The notes under the pieces are model-generated. The model was given only the letters and a program-made list of their open reading frames with translations, did not search any database and was not told where the DNA came from. Shown here piece after piece: positions 43,318-57,100 of a stretch of 64,000 nt of DNA. Position 1 is the first letter of the stretch; every line of letters begins with the position of its first letter. Source of the DNA: Mytilus trossulus (Eukaryota > Mollusca > Bivalvia > Mytilida > Mytilidae); the NCBI RefSeq assembly GCF_036588685.1, contig NC_086374.1, forward strand, positions 64,974,457 to 65,038,456. The letters are read 5' to 3'. The position numbers and the translations under genes are program-made.

Positions 43318-45956
43318 GCAAAATGATTCTACAAATACTAGTTTCCTGCTTTCTGTATATATATTTGTAATATTGTTTCCACAACCAATTCATAATTACC
43401 TACACATGAGGGTCTGGATGGAGTTTTCAGAATAGAGAATAATGGACCAAATCTACAGAAAAATAGAACTAAATTATAAAGAAAAGAGAGAAACAGAGTA
43501 TAACTGGGGGGCTAATTAAGAAATATAACCAACAGAGAAAAACTAATTTAATACTTAAAGAATACAGAAATAAAAGACTGTCGTACATGTGTCATAAAAT
43601 TGGAGAAATTTGTAAGTTACTAGTTCATGTAGTTCAGTAACTGAATTGGTGGAAAATACAAAATTATATTATAAAGTTACTTTTCTGTAATAGTCCCTGT
43701 TATCTGTTTAAAAGGCTACCTTTTTTTAGGAGGTGCTCCCAAACTGATTTGAGGGAGATTAGCACATTTTTTTTTATTAATTTTCTCTTACTAAATTATA
43801 AGCCTTTTTAATTTTCAAATCCTCGTCAAGAACATGTATACAATATTTGCTACTGTACATCAAGCAACCAGCAATCAATCATCTTAAAATTCTTTGATGA
43901 TTTTTATTTTTAGACATTTACGTCTTAGATATAGAAGAAACATATATACATGTACGTGTGTTTATAGAACTAGACGTTCAATATAAACCTGGTAAGATTG
44001 AAGTCAGGTTGAGAAATTATTGATTAAATCATTAAAGTGTGACAGGTGGCCATTATACTTAGATGTTAAGCTCTTAATGATATTTTTTATGAATACATCA
44101 TTTTATTTTCCTTCAATAAGATCTAAGCACACTTTAAAAGTCAATGAAACACTATACTATGGGAGCAACCATTCAACTCCAGAAAGAGGGGGGTATGGTT
44201 TTTAGTCCAAGTGCAAAATATTTTTTTAGTTTTTCAACGCTATCAATCAAATTAATTTTTTTAAATATTTAACACTATAAGATAAGGGGGAATCATATTA
44301 GGGATCAGATATTTTGTTAGAAAAAACGATACCCATTCCACCCTTTGACATGAAAAGGTAAGCTCAGTGAACACTTTAACCCAAACCCAACCAAAAATCA
44401 TGTGTGATATCAGCTCAAAAAAGGGGAGTAGTTAATGTTCCATCAGTGAACACAGAATCGTTCATATATTTATATGTGTGCAAGAGGTCTGACTGGTCAT
44501 TATAATAAATAAATAATTGAAGACTCTGTTGAGAGAGGGAGGATATGACCTTTATCATGACTCCGAGATCGGGTGTTTTTAAGCTAGGGATTTCAGGATT
44601 GACCTTTTAAGGATCTGGGAATTCTTTTATCTAATTTCAGGATTTAAATTTCGGGATCTCGAGATTATGTGTTTTTAAGTCGGGATTTCAGGATCAGGAT
44701 CCTTCCTACACCCCCCCCCCCACCCCTGAGGCACCCATTAATTGTTCTGGTGATTCTTTGGATTGCTAAGAAATAATTGAGCAAAAAAGGGCTCATTAGG
44801 CATGTTAGGTTTGGTTCATCAAGAGAAAGTGAAAGCTTCCAAAGGGACTTTCAAACTCACAAAGTCAACAATAAACTGATGTCTTGGTTAAAACATCATC
44901 CAATGGTCAATAAAAGAAAAACATTTTGGATGTATGAACTTTAGTAGATAAATTGTATCATTGGCAATCATACCTCATCTCCTTATTTTTGTATTACATG
45001 TTAAACATGTTAAAACACTTTATCCATCAGTAGACCAAATATAAGATAAATCCTTTCTATTGAAGCTGAGAACTTTCTATGTGACAACCTGGCAAGAATT
45101 GTGCACATGAAATTGATTATATAACCAGACATGGAAAAACAAACAGTAGGATAGTCAGATAGATGCACGAAAATTTCATGTTCCCCCTACAACGCACAAC
45201 AGGGTAGGTCTTTTCACCACTGAACACCACCAAACACAGCTGAACACCCCAAAAACCATCAACAACTAAGAAAAACTGTGATATCAGTATACATGTATTA
45301 TACAATAAAACAAATTAAGTTATAGTATAATTTTATCAATTTTTAGATTTTTTTGGGCATCATTTTTATGTTAAAATCGATAATCACAGTAAGGAAAAAC
45401 ATCTCCGGATTCATGACTTTCCGGAATACATTGTGTGTGTTATTAAAATAATAAAATTTAAATACATATTCGTAATTAGTAATCAGTTCAAGTATCCTCG
45501 ATCTCTGTTCTCAATTTGATTTTGATATTTGCCTCTTTTCTTATTATTGGTACAAATATTTTATAAAAGAGATGGATGAAAAAAAATGGAAAAACATAAT
45601 ATTTGAGGTGTCCATGGGGGTCTGTGGAGTTCAAAAAGTGGGGTGTTATAGACTCTCCCTTTCAGTTTTCTGTAGATATTTGAACTCTTAATCTTCTAAT
45701 TTGTTGAATTAATAACTTGAATATTATATTTAAGTCACATGTATAAAGATAAAAGACAAAATAATAAACTTTTATGGTGTTGGGTGGTGAAAAGACGTAC
45801 TGGGCACAACACATGGGGAACCAAAATAGCCAATTTGCAGAAAATGTTCTGTATTTTGACATTTAAATAAACTCAACAATAATTAACATAAATCACTGGG
45901 GCTAGGGCAAACTAAGGCGAAAGCAGTAGTCCCATAAAGCGCCCATTCCTAAATAA
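43318..45956. other. no gene; CGGGATTT-type degenerate repeat at 44540-44720
   Basis: 44540-44720 holds alternating GGGATTTC and GGGAT(C/T)-type motifs (GAGATCGGGTGTTTTTAAGC, GGGATTTCAGGAT) closely matching 6300-6470. Elsewhere I see only short ORFs without motifs and poly-C tracts. Confidence 0.45.
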
Positions 45957-46554
45957 TGTACGGTGCAGTCCGGTGTATCCGCGCACCTAAGACTTATGAC
46001 TTCACTTCATTCAACTGATAAAACCAATAATTGGATAATTTTGTGTGAACACATTCATAACATACTTTTATTTCATAAAATCTTCTGTTTGTATGGTTTC
46101 ATCCTTTAGATTTTGTGTAATGTGTGTCCAAAATTAGGAAAACCCCTGTTCTGAGAGTTCCTCCAATGTCCGGTGATTTCACGCATGTCTTCCAAAAATA
46201 GCTTATTTGAAATAAAGGAAAGATTTTATACTACGAAATATAGGTGAGATTGTACCAAACACACTTCCAAGGATGCAGAGCAAAAAATATTTCAATCTGA
46301 TATTAATTTGACTTAAATAAAACAAAAATAATCTGATGATGTAATTTTTTTAATGGAAATTGGCCAAATATGGTAAATCACGGGATTGCAGTTATTAATT
46401 AATTCTTGAACTTATCAATTTTATTCTTTTTTATCTCTTGGGAAGGCTAAAACAATAACAAGAACGATTTTGTATGTGTCACTGTGTAGATAGGACGAAA
46501 TCAGCTAATGCGCGATATCACGGGCCGTGCGGACACCGGGGACTCCACTGTACA
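45957..46554. mobile_element. TIR element (TACGGTGCAGTCC ends)
   Basis: The left end TGTACGGTGCAGTCCGGTGT is mirrored by a right end that reads, reverse complemented, TGTACAGTGGAGTCCCCGGT. Length is about 600 bases with no ORF of note. The TA at both borders would fit a Tc1/mariner-type duplication. Confidence 0.65.
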
Positions 46555-47149
46555 TTGAAAAAGCAAAATTAGGACTTCATCAACACATAAACAAGTGCTT
46601 GTACCCATTGTTTATGTGTATTTGATCTGTCCCCCCCCCCCGGTAAATGAACTTTTTCAGCATGAATATGTGTCTTTTATACTGTTGAATCTTTCTTTGC
46701 AAATATTTGAAGAGAAAGTGCTTTATTTTCCTCTTAGATGACATGGATGATGCTTGTGTGCAATACCGTTTCAGCGCTTCTAGCACGGTTAGAATCCATA
46801 TTATCATGTTGTCTGACGAACTTTGGTGGCATTTTAAACAGTTGTTGACTTTTTATCAAATGACAGGACTCCTGTGGTGATTTACAGAGGTTTATCGAAA
46901 TACATGTCAGATGTCAGGTTTGTTGTGTTTCAAACCGGAAACGTGTGAATAATGAGGCTAGACTTACTTCCAACAATAAGTAAATCCGGCGTACGCCAAA
47001 ATCTAGCTCATCACCATTTAGATTTATCGAGACAAAAATCTGTAAAATCAAAGGATTGCGACACTCATCATCTTTCCATGTATTGAAATTTGAAAATGAT
47101 ATAAATAATGATGAGGACTGGAAAACAAGTTTGTTTCTATTGAAAATTT

Positions 47150-47570
47150 CCCCTGATTTTTTTGGTGGCATGTGATCATTTTGTGATAATATGTCAATTT
47201 GATGTTCATTTTGTGGCATGCTGTTTATTTTGTAATGTAATGTTCATTTTTGACACAATGTTCATTTATGACATGATGTTTATTTTATGACTTGGTGTTC
47301 ATTGTGTGGCATCATGATTATGTTCATTTTGTGACCTGATGTTGACTATGAGGCATGATGTTCATTTTATAGTAGTGTTTATTTTATGATATAATGTTCA
47401 TTTTGTGAAATTATGGTAACATTTTTATATAATGTGGTATGATGCTCACTTTGAGATGTTCATTTTGTGATATAATGTTCATTTTGTGGCATGATGTTCA
47501 TTTTGTGGCATGATGTTCATTTTGTGGCATGATGTTCATTTTATGGTATGTTGAACATTTTGTGAAATGG
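47150..47570 (+). repeat. degenerate 18-20 bp satellite (GATGTTCATTTTGTGGCAT)
   Basis: Many imperfect copies of GATGTTCATTTTGTGGCAT, with TTTTGTGATATAATGTTCAT variants. The array is most regular at 47470-47545. Isolated later copies occur at 47800-47825. Confidence 0.85.
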
Positions 47571-48302
47571 TTTTCTTTTTTTGTGATATAATGTTTTGAT
47601 TGTATTATTTTGTTGGTTGATGTCTACTATGTGATAATACATTGTATGTTCATTATAGAATATATATAGAATATCATACATTGTGTTATCTTAAAACAAT
47701 ATGATTTGTCAACCTGGTCATTATGAGTCACCAGTTCTGCAATCTTGGAGGTAAGATAGATCACATTTCCTATCCAAATTTATCATTGCCTACTATACTG
47801 GAGTTTATTTTGTGGCATGATGTTCATGCTAGACTGTTAAACTACCCAATTATTTTTTATTTATCTTTTATTTGGGATGAGGGGGTATAATCCTTTATTT
47901 TGTTTTTATAAAATTCATCAGGAAATTGTTTTCTCTTCAATTTTCCATATATCTATTTACAAGTAGCATAAGGGACGACATCAAAAGATCAATGTAAGAT
48001 AGGGTGGGGAGTTGAACTGCTGCAAGATGTGGTTATCCGACATTGATTCCCTAATTTCTGTAAAAATAGTTGATCTTCTCATTATCTCACTGCTCAAAAA
48101 CCTTGCATCCTTTGATATAGATTTCATTTAGTTTTTCCAACATTGTTGATGTATTTATATATTAAAAGAAAATTCTAGTTTAGCATATTCATGGTGAACT
48201 AGATTGTGCTATTTTTATACTAACAAAAAATATTTTGTAATCAGTATAAGCAAGGTAAATTCATTCTATTGATAGACGACACATCCATACCAAAATATTA
48301 CC

Positions 48303-48485
48303 AAACATTTGCCTCAGTGGCCAAATGGTCTAAGTAGTTCTACTGTAATCTCTGAGGTTGTGAGGGTGCACTATCTTGTTTGATTAGGATTGTCAGTTTT
48401 CCTATCTAGGGTCGTGGTTCTCTGGGCACTCTGGCTTTTTCCACCAATAAAAACTGGCCACCAAATAATAGCCTGAGACAAATGA
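48303..48485 (+). mobile_element. tRNA-derived SINE
   Basis: The head GCCTCAGTGGCCAAATGGTC with a box A-like TGGTCTAAGTAG and a box B-like GAGGTTGTGAGGGT is followed by the GTGGTTCTCTGGGCACTC ... CCACCAATAAAAACTGGCC central domain seen in bivalve SINEs. 55370-55560 carries the same central domain. Confidence 0.7.
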
Positions 48486-48696
48486 AAAAATTTGTAAGGG
48501 TTCCTAATTTTGCTGTTAGTCACAGGCACAACAAAAAGGTGGAAATAATTTAAAATGTAAAATACAGATCAACAGGATTTTTTTCTTGCAAAATTTACTT
48601 ATTGATAACATCTTATGTTCCTGAACAAGCTTCTGTCCAGGTTTGGTAGAAATCCAGGATAGTTTAAGAAAGTTATTAGAATTTCAAACCAGGTGC

Positions 48697-50020
48697 TCAG
48701 CAGAGTGCAGCTTTATACGACCACAGTTGAACCCTGAACAGTTGGGGAAATTATATCTGGACACAACATTCAAGCTTGATACAGCTCTGAATTTGGATTG
48801 CGATAAATTTTTTGATATAATATGAGTTTCGGACACAAAACAAATGTCAAGATCTAACAAATCTATTGCTCAATATTGTGCAATTAAAGAATCTTAAATT
48901 GCACAATAATGAGCAATAGATTTGTAAAGATTTCTTCTTTAACTTTTAAAAAAGTTAGAATTTGAGAAATTTAAAAAATAATGATTGAAAACAACTACCC
49001 CATCCTTTTTTTTTTTTGCAATTAGTCCAAAATCTGACATTTCTTTATACATAATATATAAGTAGTGTAAGGGAGGTAAATCTGAACATACCCAACATTG
49101 TATGTTAAATGTTTTAGAATTACCTCCCTTACACTGCTTTTGTCTTAATTGTCCGTTAACCAGAAACACCTAGTTTTTCCCCTTTTTTGCCCCTAATTCT
49201 GAAACATATTAAGCCATTACTCCCCAATGTCAATACTAACCATCCCTTAATGGTATTGAAACTTGTGGTTCAATTTCAGAGAGATTCATCTTAAACATAA
49301 GTTTTTGTTTGAAAACTAAAAAAACGATAATTTTGGTCCCCCTTTTTGGTCCCTAATTCCTAAACCATTGGGACCACAACACCCAAAATCAATCCCAACC
49401 TTCCTTTAATGGTATTGAACCTTTTTGTAAAAAGATATAGAGATTCATACACTTTAAACACAAGTTATTGTCTGTAAACTAGAAAAATGCTTCTTTTGGG
49501 CCCCTTATTCCTACATGTTTGGAAAAATAAACCCCAAACTGATTCCCAGCCTTCCCTGTATTATATGAAAACTTGTGGTACAATGTCAGAGAGATCCATA
49601 CAGTTACACACAAGTTATTGTCTTGAAACAAGAAAAATGATTATTTTGGCCCCTTTTTGGCCCTTAATTCCTAGATTGTTTGCCCAATAACCCTTTATAA
49701 TAAATCCCAACCTTCTACTTATGGTATTAAACATTGTGGTACAATATCAGAACAATTGAAATACTAATACACAACTTTTTGTCCTGAAACTTGATAAATG
49801 CTGTTTTTGGCCCCTTTTGGGACCCCAATTCCTACACCTTTGGGACCATAACCTGAAAAAACAATCCCAAGCTTCCTTTTGTGGTAATAAACATTGTGTT
49901 AAAATTTTATTGATTTCTTTTCACTTATTTAAAAGTTATTATTCGGAAACAATCTTTCTATGGACGACGCTGACAACGTAATACCAATATATAACTAAAA
50001 AATTGTGTGGTCCTATAAAA
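48697..50020 (+). repeat. dispersed repeat family F, long copy
   Basis: The head GAGTGCAGCTTTATACGACC and CCTGAACAGTTGGGGA are followed by at least five degenerate units of about 140-160 bases, each with a CCCTAATTCCTA-type block, a CCCAACCTTCC block, a GTGGTA block and a (AC)AAGTTATTGTCT block. It ends with GGACGACGCTGACAACG and a GTGGTCCTATAAA tail. It also contains a hairpin at 48862-48925 (CAAATCTATTGCTCA mirrored) and an inverted GTGTAAGGGAGGTAA pair at 49064-49135. It has no coding capacity. Confidence 0.75.
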
Positions 50021-51224
50021 ACTTTAACCACAGAGGGAATACTTGTGGAGGCCAGTCCACAAAATGTGGAATCGCTGTCTCGCTTTGTGACAAAGTCGCA
50101 GGCTGGACAAAATATTTTTAAGAGATAAAGTGTTTTCATCATTAAATGTAAATGCATATATGTAAAGACAGACAAAGTAATAGAACACTGAGTGGTGTTA
50201 TTTTTTTTAATAATATCAAATGTACAGCTGTCATAGAACATTTTTACAAATGGGACTATCTTAAAGAAAAGTACAACGATGATAAGTAGGTGGGATATCA
50301 TGTCACATGACATGTCACATGACACAACAAATGTACTAAATACATGCTGACAAACTTACACTGACATCATCGAGTTACAAATAACCAATCAAAATTCATC
50401 TTGCATATGCTGTTTTAAACTTTATGTACAAAAATTTGAACGACAGAATCACAGCTGAAAAGATGTTGAATTATCTTTTGTGTTTTTTACCAAAATTCTT
50501 GCAAGTTAACAACTAGAAATTCAAAATAATCAAATCTAACTTTGAAGTTTAATTCAATTGACTTTGGACAATTCTATGATGCACTTTTTTTTTAAGATAC
50601 ATGTATTATAAAGTTTCTAAAAACAACCAATCAGAAAAGACATCAGAATGACTAACTTTTTTCTAATCACAAAATAAATTTGAAGAGAGTTACTCACAAC
50701 AATACAGCACACAATAACAGCTATAAAACACTAATTCATATAAAACTGATGGATAAAAATAGTCTACCGGTATATATAAATACAATATTAAATGGTAAAG
50801 ATCATGATTAAAAATATCTATACAAAATTTTATCTACATATAGCTACTAAAAATGTTTTTGTAAGTTTTGCATATATTTGGCACATAATTGTTGATGTAT
50901 ATGAAGTGAAAGAATATACTCCATAATGAACTGCTTAATATTCTGGGTGAAAATATAATTAACTTTGATTCTAATCAACCTTAAATAACCCTTTATATAT
51001 TTTACTAACAATAATTTTCTTCCAAAGGAGAAAAAAATCAAATTCAAAGACTCCTGGTCTATTCAAATGTATATATAATAACCTAAAAATTGATACAACC
51101 TTCTTATAATAAAAGTTTTAATTGACATACAATTATATATGTAGTAATGGCTATTTAAGTTTATTAGAAAGGTCAAAAGATTCTTTGGAAAATTATAATT
51201 CATATTTAGCCTAAATGACCTGGT

Positions 51225-51710
51225 AACCAGTCCTGTGTATGGTGTATATTGACTACATATGGGGCCTTACAACCAGTGTGTATGGTGTATATTGACTACG
51301 TATGGGGCCTTACAACCAGTGTGTATGGTGTATATTGACTACATATGGGGCCTTACAACCAGTGTGTATGCTGTATATTGACTACATATGAGGCCTTACA
51401 ACCAGTGTGTATGCTGTATATTGACTACATATGGGGCCTTACAACCAGTGTGTATGGTGTATATTGACTACATATGGGGCCTTACAACCAGTGTGTATGG
51501 TGTATATTGACTACGTATGGGGCCTTACAACCAGTGTGTATGGTGTATATTGACTACATATGGGGCCTTACAACCAGTGTGTATGGTGTATATTGACTAC
51601 ATATGGGGCCTTACAACCAGTGTGTATGGTGTATATTGACTACATATGGGGCCTTACAACCAGTGTGTATGGTGTATATTGACTACATATGGGGCCTTAC
51701 AACCAGTGTG
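51225..51710 (+). repeat. 43-bp minisatellite, about 11 copies
   Basis: Units of GGTGTATATTGACTACATAT then GGGGCCTTACAACCAGTGTG then TAT, almost identical (ACATAT/ACGTAT and GGTG/GCTG variants). The 60-residue ORF at 51603-51785 is a translation of it. It lies downstream of the laminin gene end. Confidence 0.95.
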
Positions 51711-54166
51711 CATTGCACATCTTTTTCTTTTACTACATTTATGAATATAATTACAAAAGTGAAGTATAAATATCTGTACATTTAAATGAAAGAACTGATA
51801 GTCTTGCCCTTGAGTAAAACTTCATCACAATACAATGTAAAAAAATAGCACCATTGAAATTTTACATATTTAGAGTAAAGTGTTGATGACAAATATTCCA
51901 TCATGCAACCTTTTACAATTAACTTTGCAGAATTATCAGATTTGATTAAAAAAAAAAGCATGTCACCTCAATGAATTCTTTAAATACATTGTAGCTTAAA
52001 ATTACTAGACATGTATACCATAATATGTAAACAAAAAAGTCTATGAATGGAGAGGCAGGTTTAATTATTTTACAACCAATAAAAACATATAAACCTGGTT
52101 TAATAATCATACAGTTATTTTACAACCTGTAACACTATTAAGATTTCTTTTGTGTATTAACAACTTTATTTCAATTTGGATAACTTGATCTATGCTACAA
52201 CTGATTGTAAAATAACTTGCTAAAATCAATGGTCTTTTACACATGACAAAGCAAGCAAGCGTTTGAATATCTAAGGGTTTATACTAAATGCTATGTGCCG
52301 TTATGACACATGTCGGAGGTTTTGTATATTCACATAACTAATTGTGGTATCTGTATCTGCAAAAAACTAATGCCAAAAATTAAAACTTCAAAACTGCAGA
52401 ATATTTATCCAAATATAGAAATTCTATTTTTGTTTTAAGCATAGCAAAAATGATATATAAAAAAAGAAGCCTGTCTTTCTGAAATATCTTTATAATAACA
52501 AGAACAGAGTATTCCCACTTGAGGTATATATATTTATGACATATCATCGCAGTTCTCAATCTTAAGGCACTATATAATTATTTCTGTGTGGTCATGGTGG
52601 TTTTGTCAATAATTTTTTTAAACTGGTCAGTCTCGACACAGTTAAATGCTATCACACATAATACAATTTTCAGAACAAATTACATCAGTGAACCAACCAT
52701 CTTACGACTGCAAATTCTGGTTGAGTTACCGAGATGGATACAGTGTTATATTGAGGTCGTATAAAAAAACAAAAAAACCTAAACATAAATGATTGTAATT
52801 TTATAATTATAAATTTCTACTTTTCAACTGTAAGAAAAAGAAAAAAATATATAACAGGCAAAATTGAAACTTGTCTTGATGTCAGATGGAAGGATTTCAA
52901 ATGATGTATAATTTAACACACATAAAATTGAACTTTTAACACATTTTAGAATTTCCCTTTTTTTTTTTTAAATAAAATATATGTCAATTTGTTCATGGTT
53001 GGAATTTGGAGTTTATATATGGAGTTAAATTTCTTATCAATTATCCTGAATCAAGCTAACTGAGTTTTAATATTTGAGGTAATCAAAAGTCTAACTCCAC
53101 AGTTGAGATATCTTGGCTAACAAATGAGAAGGATTTTCTGGATCAGGAATTAATCTAAAATGTGTCAAATGTTGTTTTATTAACTTGATTAAAATATAAA
53201 TGATGTGCAAGTTTCTCAACCCTGAATTTATAAATTCAAGCAGTGTTAAGACAGATATTTAAATTGAGAATTCATAGATTTTAAATAATGAATGAATTTT
53301 GAATGAAATCCAAGTAATAATATAAATGAGATGTGATTATCTACAGGACAATGATTAACACTATTGCTACGAGATTCCACTGGCCTTGATTGTTAACACC
53401 ACAATATTTGTCAACCTCTATTGTTGGAAAAAAATATAGTATATTATTTAAAATTATGAGGGAACAACAAATTTAAGAAAATGACTTAATACATTTTGTA
53501 AATTTTACAAGATATTATACAGGAATCAAATTTTTCCTAACAAATTTATAGCCAAGGCCTTTTTAATCTTAATGATTAGAAATTCTTAAATAATGTTACA
53601 AAGTAAAAAAAAAATCCAAGAGCCCAGGAAAACACTCTAAAAGAATCCCTGATCATAGGTGCAATCTCACAAATTTTACAAAAAATTCTGATTAAAAAAC
53701 ATAAATTAGAATACAAAATTTTATAGAAGACAGAAAAATAATTGATTTCTAAATATACATGAAAGATATAATACAAATGCAAATTGCCTGCAATTCACAA
53801 GCATATTGAGAAAATGATTAGAATTGACTAGAATATAAAAGGACCTTATAGATTTAACTGTTCATGAGAAAGCTAGCAAAATAGATAACTAGAAAATAAT
53901 TCATATCAAACATTCGTTAAGTTTACATTAAAGGTAATATAAAATATAAGGATGCTTACTTATTTGTCATTTTTTAAATAAGAACGATTTATCGTAATTT
54001 TATTTTTTTTGTAGAATATACTTGTTCTCTTCCAAACAATGATTTTCATCTCAAAATTCTTCACATTCTCATTTCTTTCTAACATTTACAAACCAACAAT
54101 CACTCAGATCTTGACTTCCAACTTGACAATCGCTACATAAAATAAGAATTAAGATTGAACAATAAT
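51711..54166. other. likely 3' UTR or downstream region of the laminin gene
   Basis: No coding exon is visible. Directly downstream of the laminin stop on the minus strand there is a candidate AATAAA at 53999-54004. How far the 3' UTR extends cannot be told from sequence. Confidence 0.35.
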
Positions 54167-57100
54167 TTAAGTACCAGGTGCTGTTTCTATTTCTATATTC
54201 TTGAAACAACCATCAGGTAGTGAATTCATTATTTGTTCTATATTTTCTACGTCCTTCTTCAGGTCATCATATTCTCGTTTACTCTTGAGAACAAGATCTA
54301 TGACCTCATTGTTTGCATTCTCAAGGTCAACAAATTGTTTGTCTAAGTTATTTTCTCTTAATAGCTTCTCTGCATCATCAAGCTGCTTTTCTAAGTCGTC
54401 TAACTTAGCTGTGTCTACACTGTCAAGTTGATCTGAAATAGAAAAAAAAAATTATTTAAACAAGAATGTGTCCATAGTACATGGGTGCCCCACTCACACT
54501 ATCATTTTCTATGTTTAGTGGACCGTAAAATTGGGGTAAAAACAATTGGCATTTAATTTACAAAGATCATATCATAACGAACATGTATGCTTAATTTCAA
54601 ATTGATAGGACTTCAACTTCTTCAAAAAGTACCTTGACCAAAAACTTTTACCTGAAGTGGTACAGACGGATGAAAGGATGGGACAGATGGACGAACAAAA
54701 GAACACAAAGAACAGAAAACATAATGTACCTCTAATATTGTAGGTGGGGCATAAAAATATCAAATATAGAAACAGCAAATGTCATTTCAACTGAAGGCGT
54801 AATACTAATACCTCAATGTTGACATACACTTTGGATTTATATTTAATGAATTACAGGGGAAAAATCTAGTTAAACGATCATAAATGTCAATTTTAGTAAT
54901 ATTTCAATAATTGATTTCAAGTCAAGGTAGATTGGGAATTCAAATGACTCTGTCTGGCTTTACAAACAAGACTACTGTTAATTCAGAATTTAATGCGAGG
55001 TTTATATTATTGCTAAAAATGCGACTGAGTTGTAAACGCAATAATTAAAACTTGCATTTTGAAATATTTTATATGAATTTAACAGGATTTTTCTCAATAT
55101 CATATAAATTAAAATCGCATTTAAGTCTAAAATGACAAAATCGCAATAATAAATGCACGCAATAATTTCTGAATTAACAGTATGTACTGTAGTCTGGGAT
55201 CTTCAGTGAAATGAGGGTCAAATTGAATTGTGAGTTTATTTGTATTGTATTATCTTTCCTATATGACTGATCACCTACAGGGCTAACACTTCCACTATTT
55301 CTCCTGTACAAATTGTCTATTTTTTATCTAATCATGTGTCATAAGCAGTTCATCTAATACAACACTAGGCTGTCAACACTGAGGTTGTCAGTTTGAATCA
55401 AACACAAGGAAGGTGTATTCGACTTCAATTTTAATTGACTAGTCTTCCTTCCCAAGTTTGGTGGTTCTTTCTGGTTAATTTTGCTTCCTCCGCCCATAAA
55501 TCTAGCCGCCATGATAGTTCTGAAAGTGGCTTTAAACTAACAATCAATCAATCATCTTTTTTTTTTCAAAATGAATTCATCCACTGTTATAGCATACATG
55601 TGACAGAGTTGTCAAGCCACAACTGGAGATTTGGAAATTTTCAGCTGGAGTTTGGGCCTCATAACTGGAGATTTTTTATCGACATATGCAAGATTTTTTT
55701 GTGTGTGTTTAAACTGCATATCTTCCTTTTTTGTTAAAACACAACAATGATTCCACACCTTCAAGCACCTACATAGCCATTTTTACTTAGTAAAATCAAG
55801 GATTTGTATAGATAGACTCTAACTTTGGTAAAATAGAAGATAAGGGGGGTTCAAATATTTGTTCATCATAATTTTATATCATGTATATAGTTCAAGATAA
55901 AGTAATCAGCCATCATACATTTTTGGCAATAAGTAAATATGCTTTGACCACATAGGCAACTTTTGTACCCCTACTGAACATGTTTGTAACAGAAGGTGTT
56001 GAATTGATAAAGTTGTGAGCTTTCTGTTGGGTAGCTGTCTCCAAATTTTTGGTAAAGTAATTAGGGACACCATAGTCAGCTTTGCATAAAGTGTAGTAAG
56101 CATGGTCATGACTCTTGGCACTGGACTTTCACATTTTTTTGTTTTGGCTAGATATATACTGTGTCTTCTTTAATTTGATGCTGGGGTACATGTATTTGGT
56201 GATAACATACAGTTTGCATTTTGTGAAATAATAAGACAAACACACTTATTTAGGTGTTCCATTGGACAAGATAGAAGACATATCATATTTGAGTTGATTT
56301 TATTGTCTTTGAGGTTTAATATAAACTAAGTCTGTTCCATGTTTTCAACAGCATCAAAATTTATGAAAGTCGATGTTTATATAACACTGTTCCATTGTCA
56401 GAATCACTTTTAATCATCCAGACATGTTTATTTAACTAGCTAGTTGATAACTAGGTAAATGCCAATCATCTTTTATTGTTGTATATACAGTCTAATCCTT
56501 AACACCTTCATTGATTACTCCAGGCTATTTTCTTATTTACCTTTTTGACACAAATTCCATTACAGGAAACTTCCGATTTTCTCGGACTTTTCCCATATCA
56601 ATTTAGAGTTTCTCGGACTTTTTCCCTGTCTGTATCTATTTTGTAAACAGAAATGTCTACTGAAATTTTTTCGCGATTGACATTTTCAAAAAGCGGAAGA
56701 TTTCAAATTTTAACGGGAGGGACGGAAGAGGGTCTGAAAAGCAGGAGATTTTAACTCCCGCCGGAAGAATCACATGTATGTTATAGTTACAAAGTTGTGT
56801 TTAACCATTACTTACTCAATAAATTAGAGATATTTTTAATTTCATTTAATGCTGTTGTAACTTTAGTCGACACATCTCTGGCTGTATTCTGTGCTTGACT
56901 AGCCTTTTTCAATGCCTGTTGAAAAAAGAAAAAAGAAAATCTAATTTTCATGTTTTTTTCAAAACTAATTCACAAAAAAAATATTGTATGGATCATTATA
57001 TAAAGCATTGCATCTTCTAATTAAAAAAAACATCACAAATAATTTCATTTCTTGATATCTTTTTTCCATGCATGTACCTCAAAGAGTAATTTGGTTTTCT

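Noticed and set aside
46914-47219. 101-residue minus-strand ORF starting MPPQNEHQ, considered as the VAMP4 first exon because of its MPP start
   Set aside because: The rest does not resemble the VAMP4 N-terminus, and part is a translation of the TTCATTTTGTGGCAT satellite.
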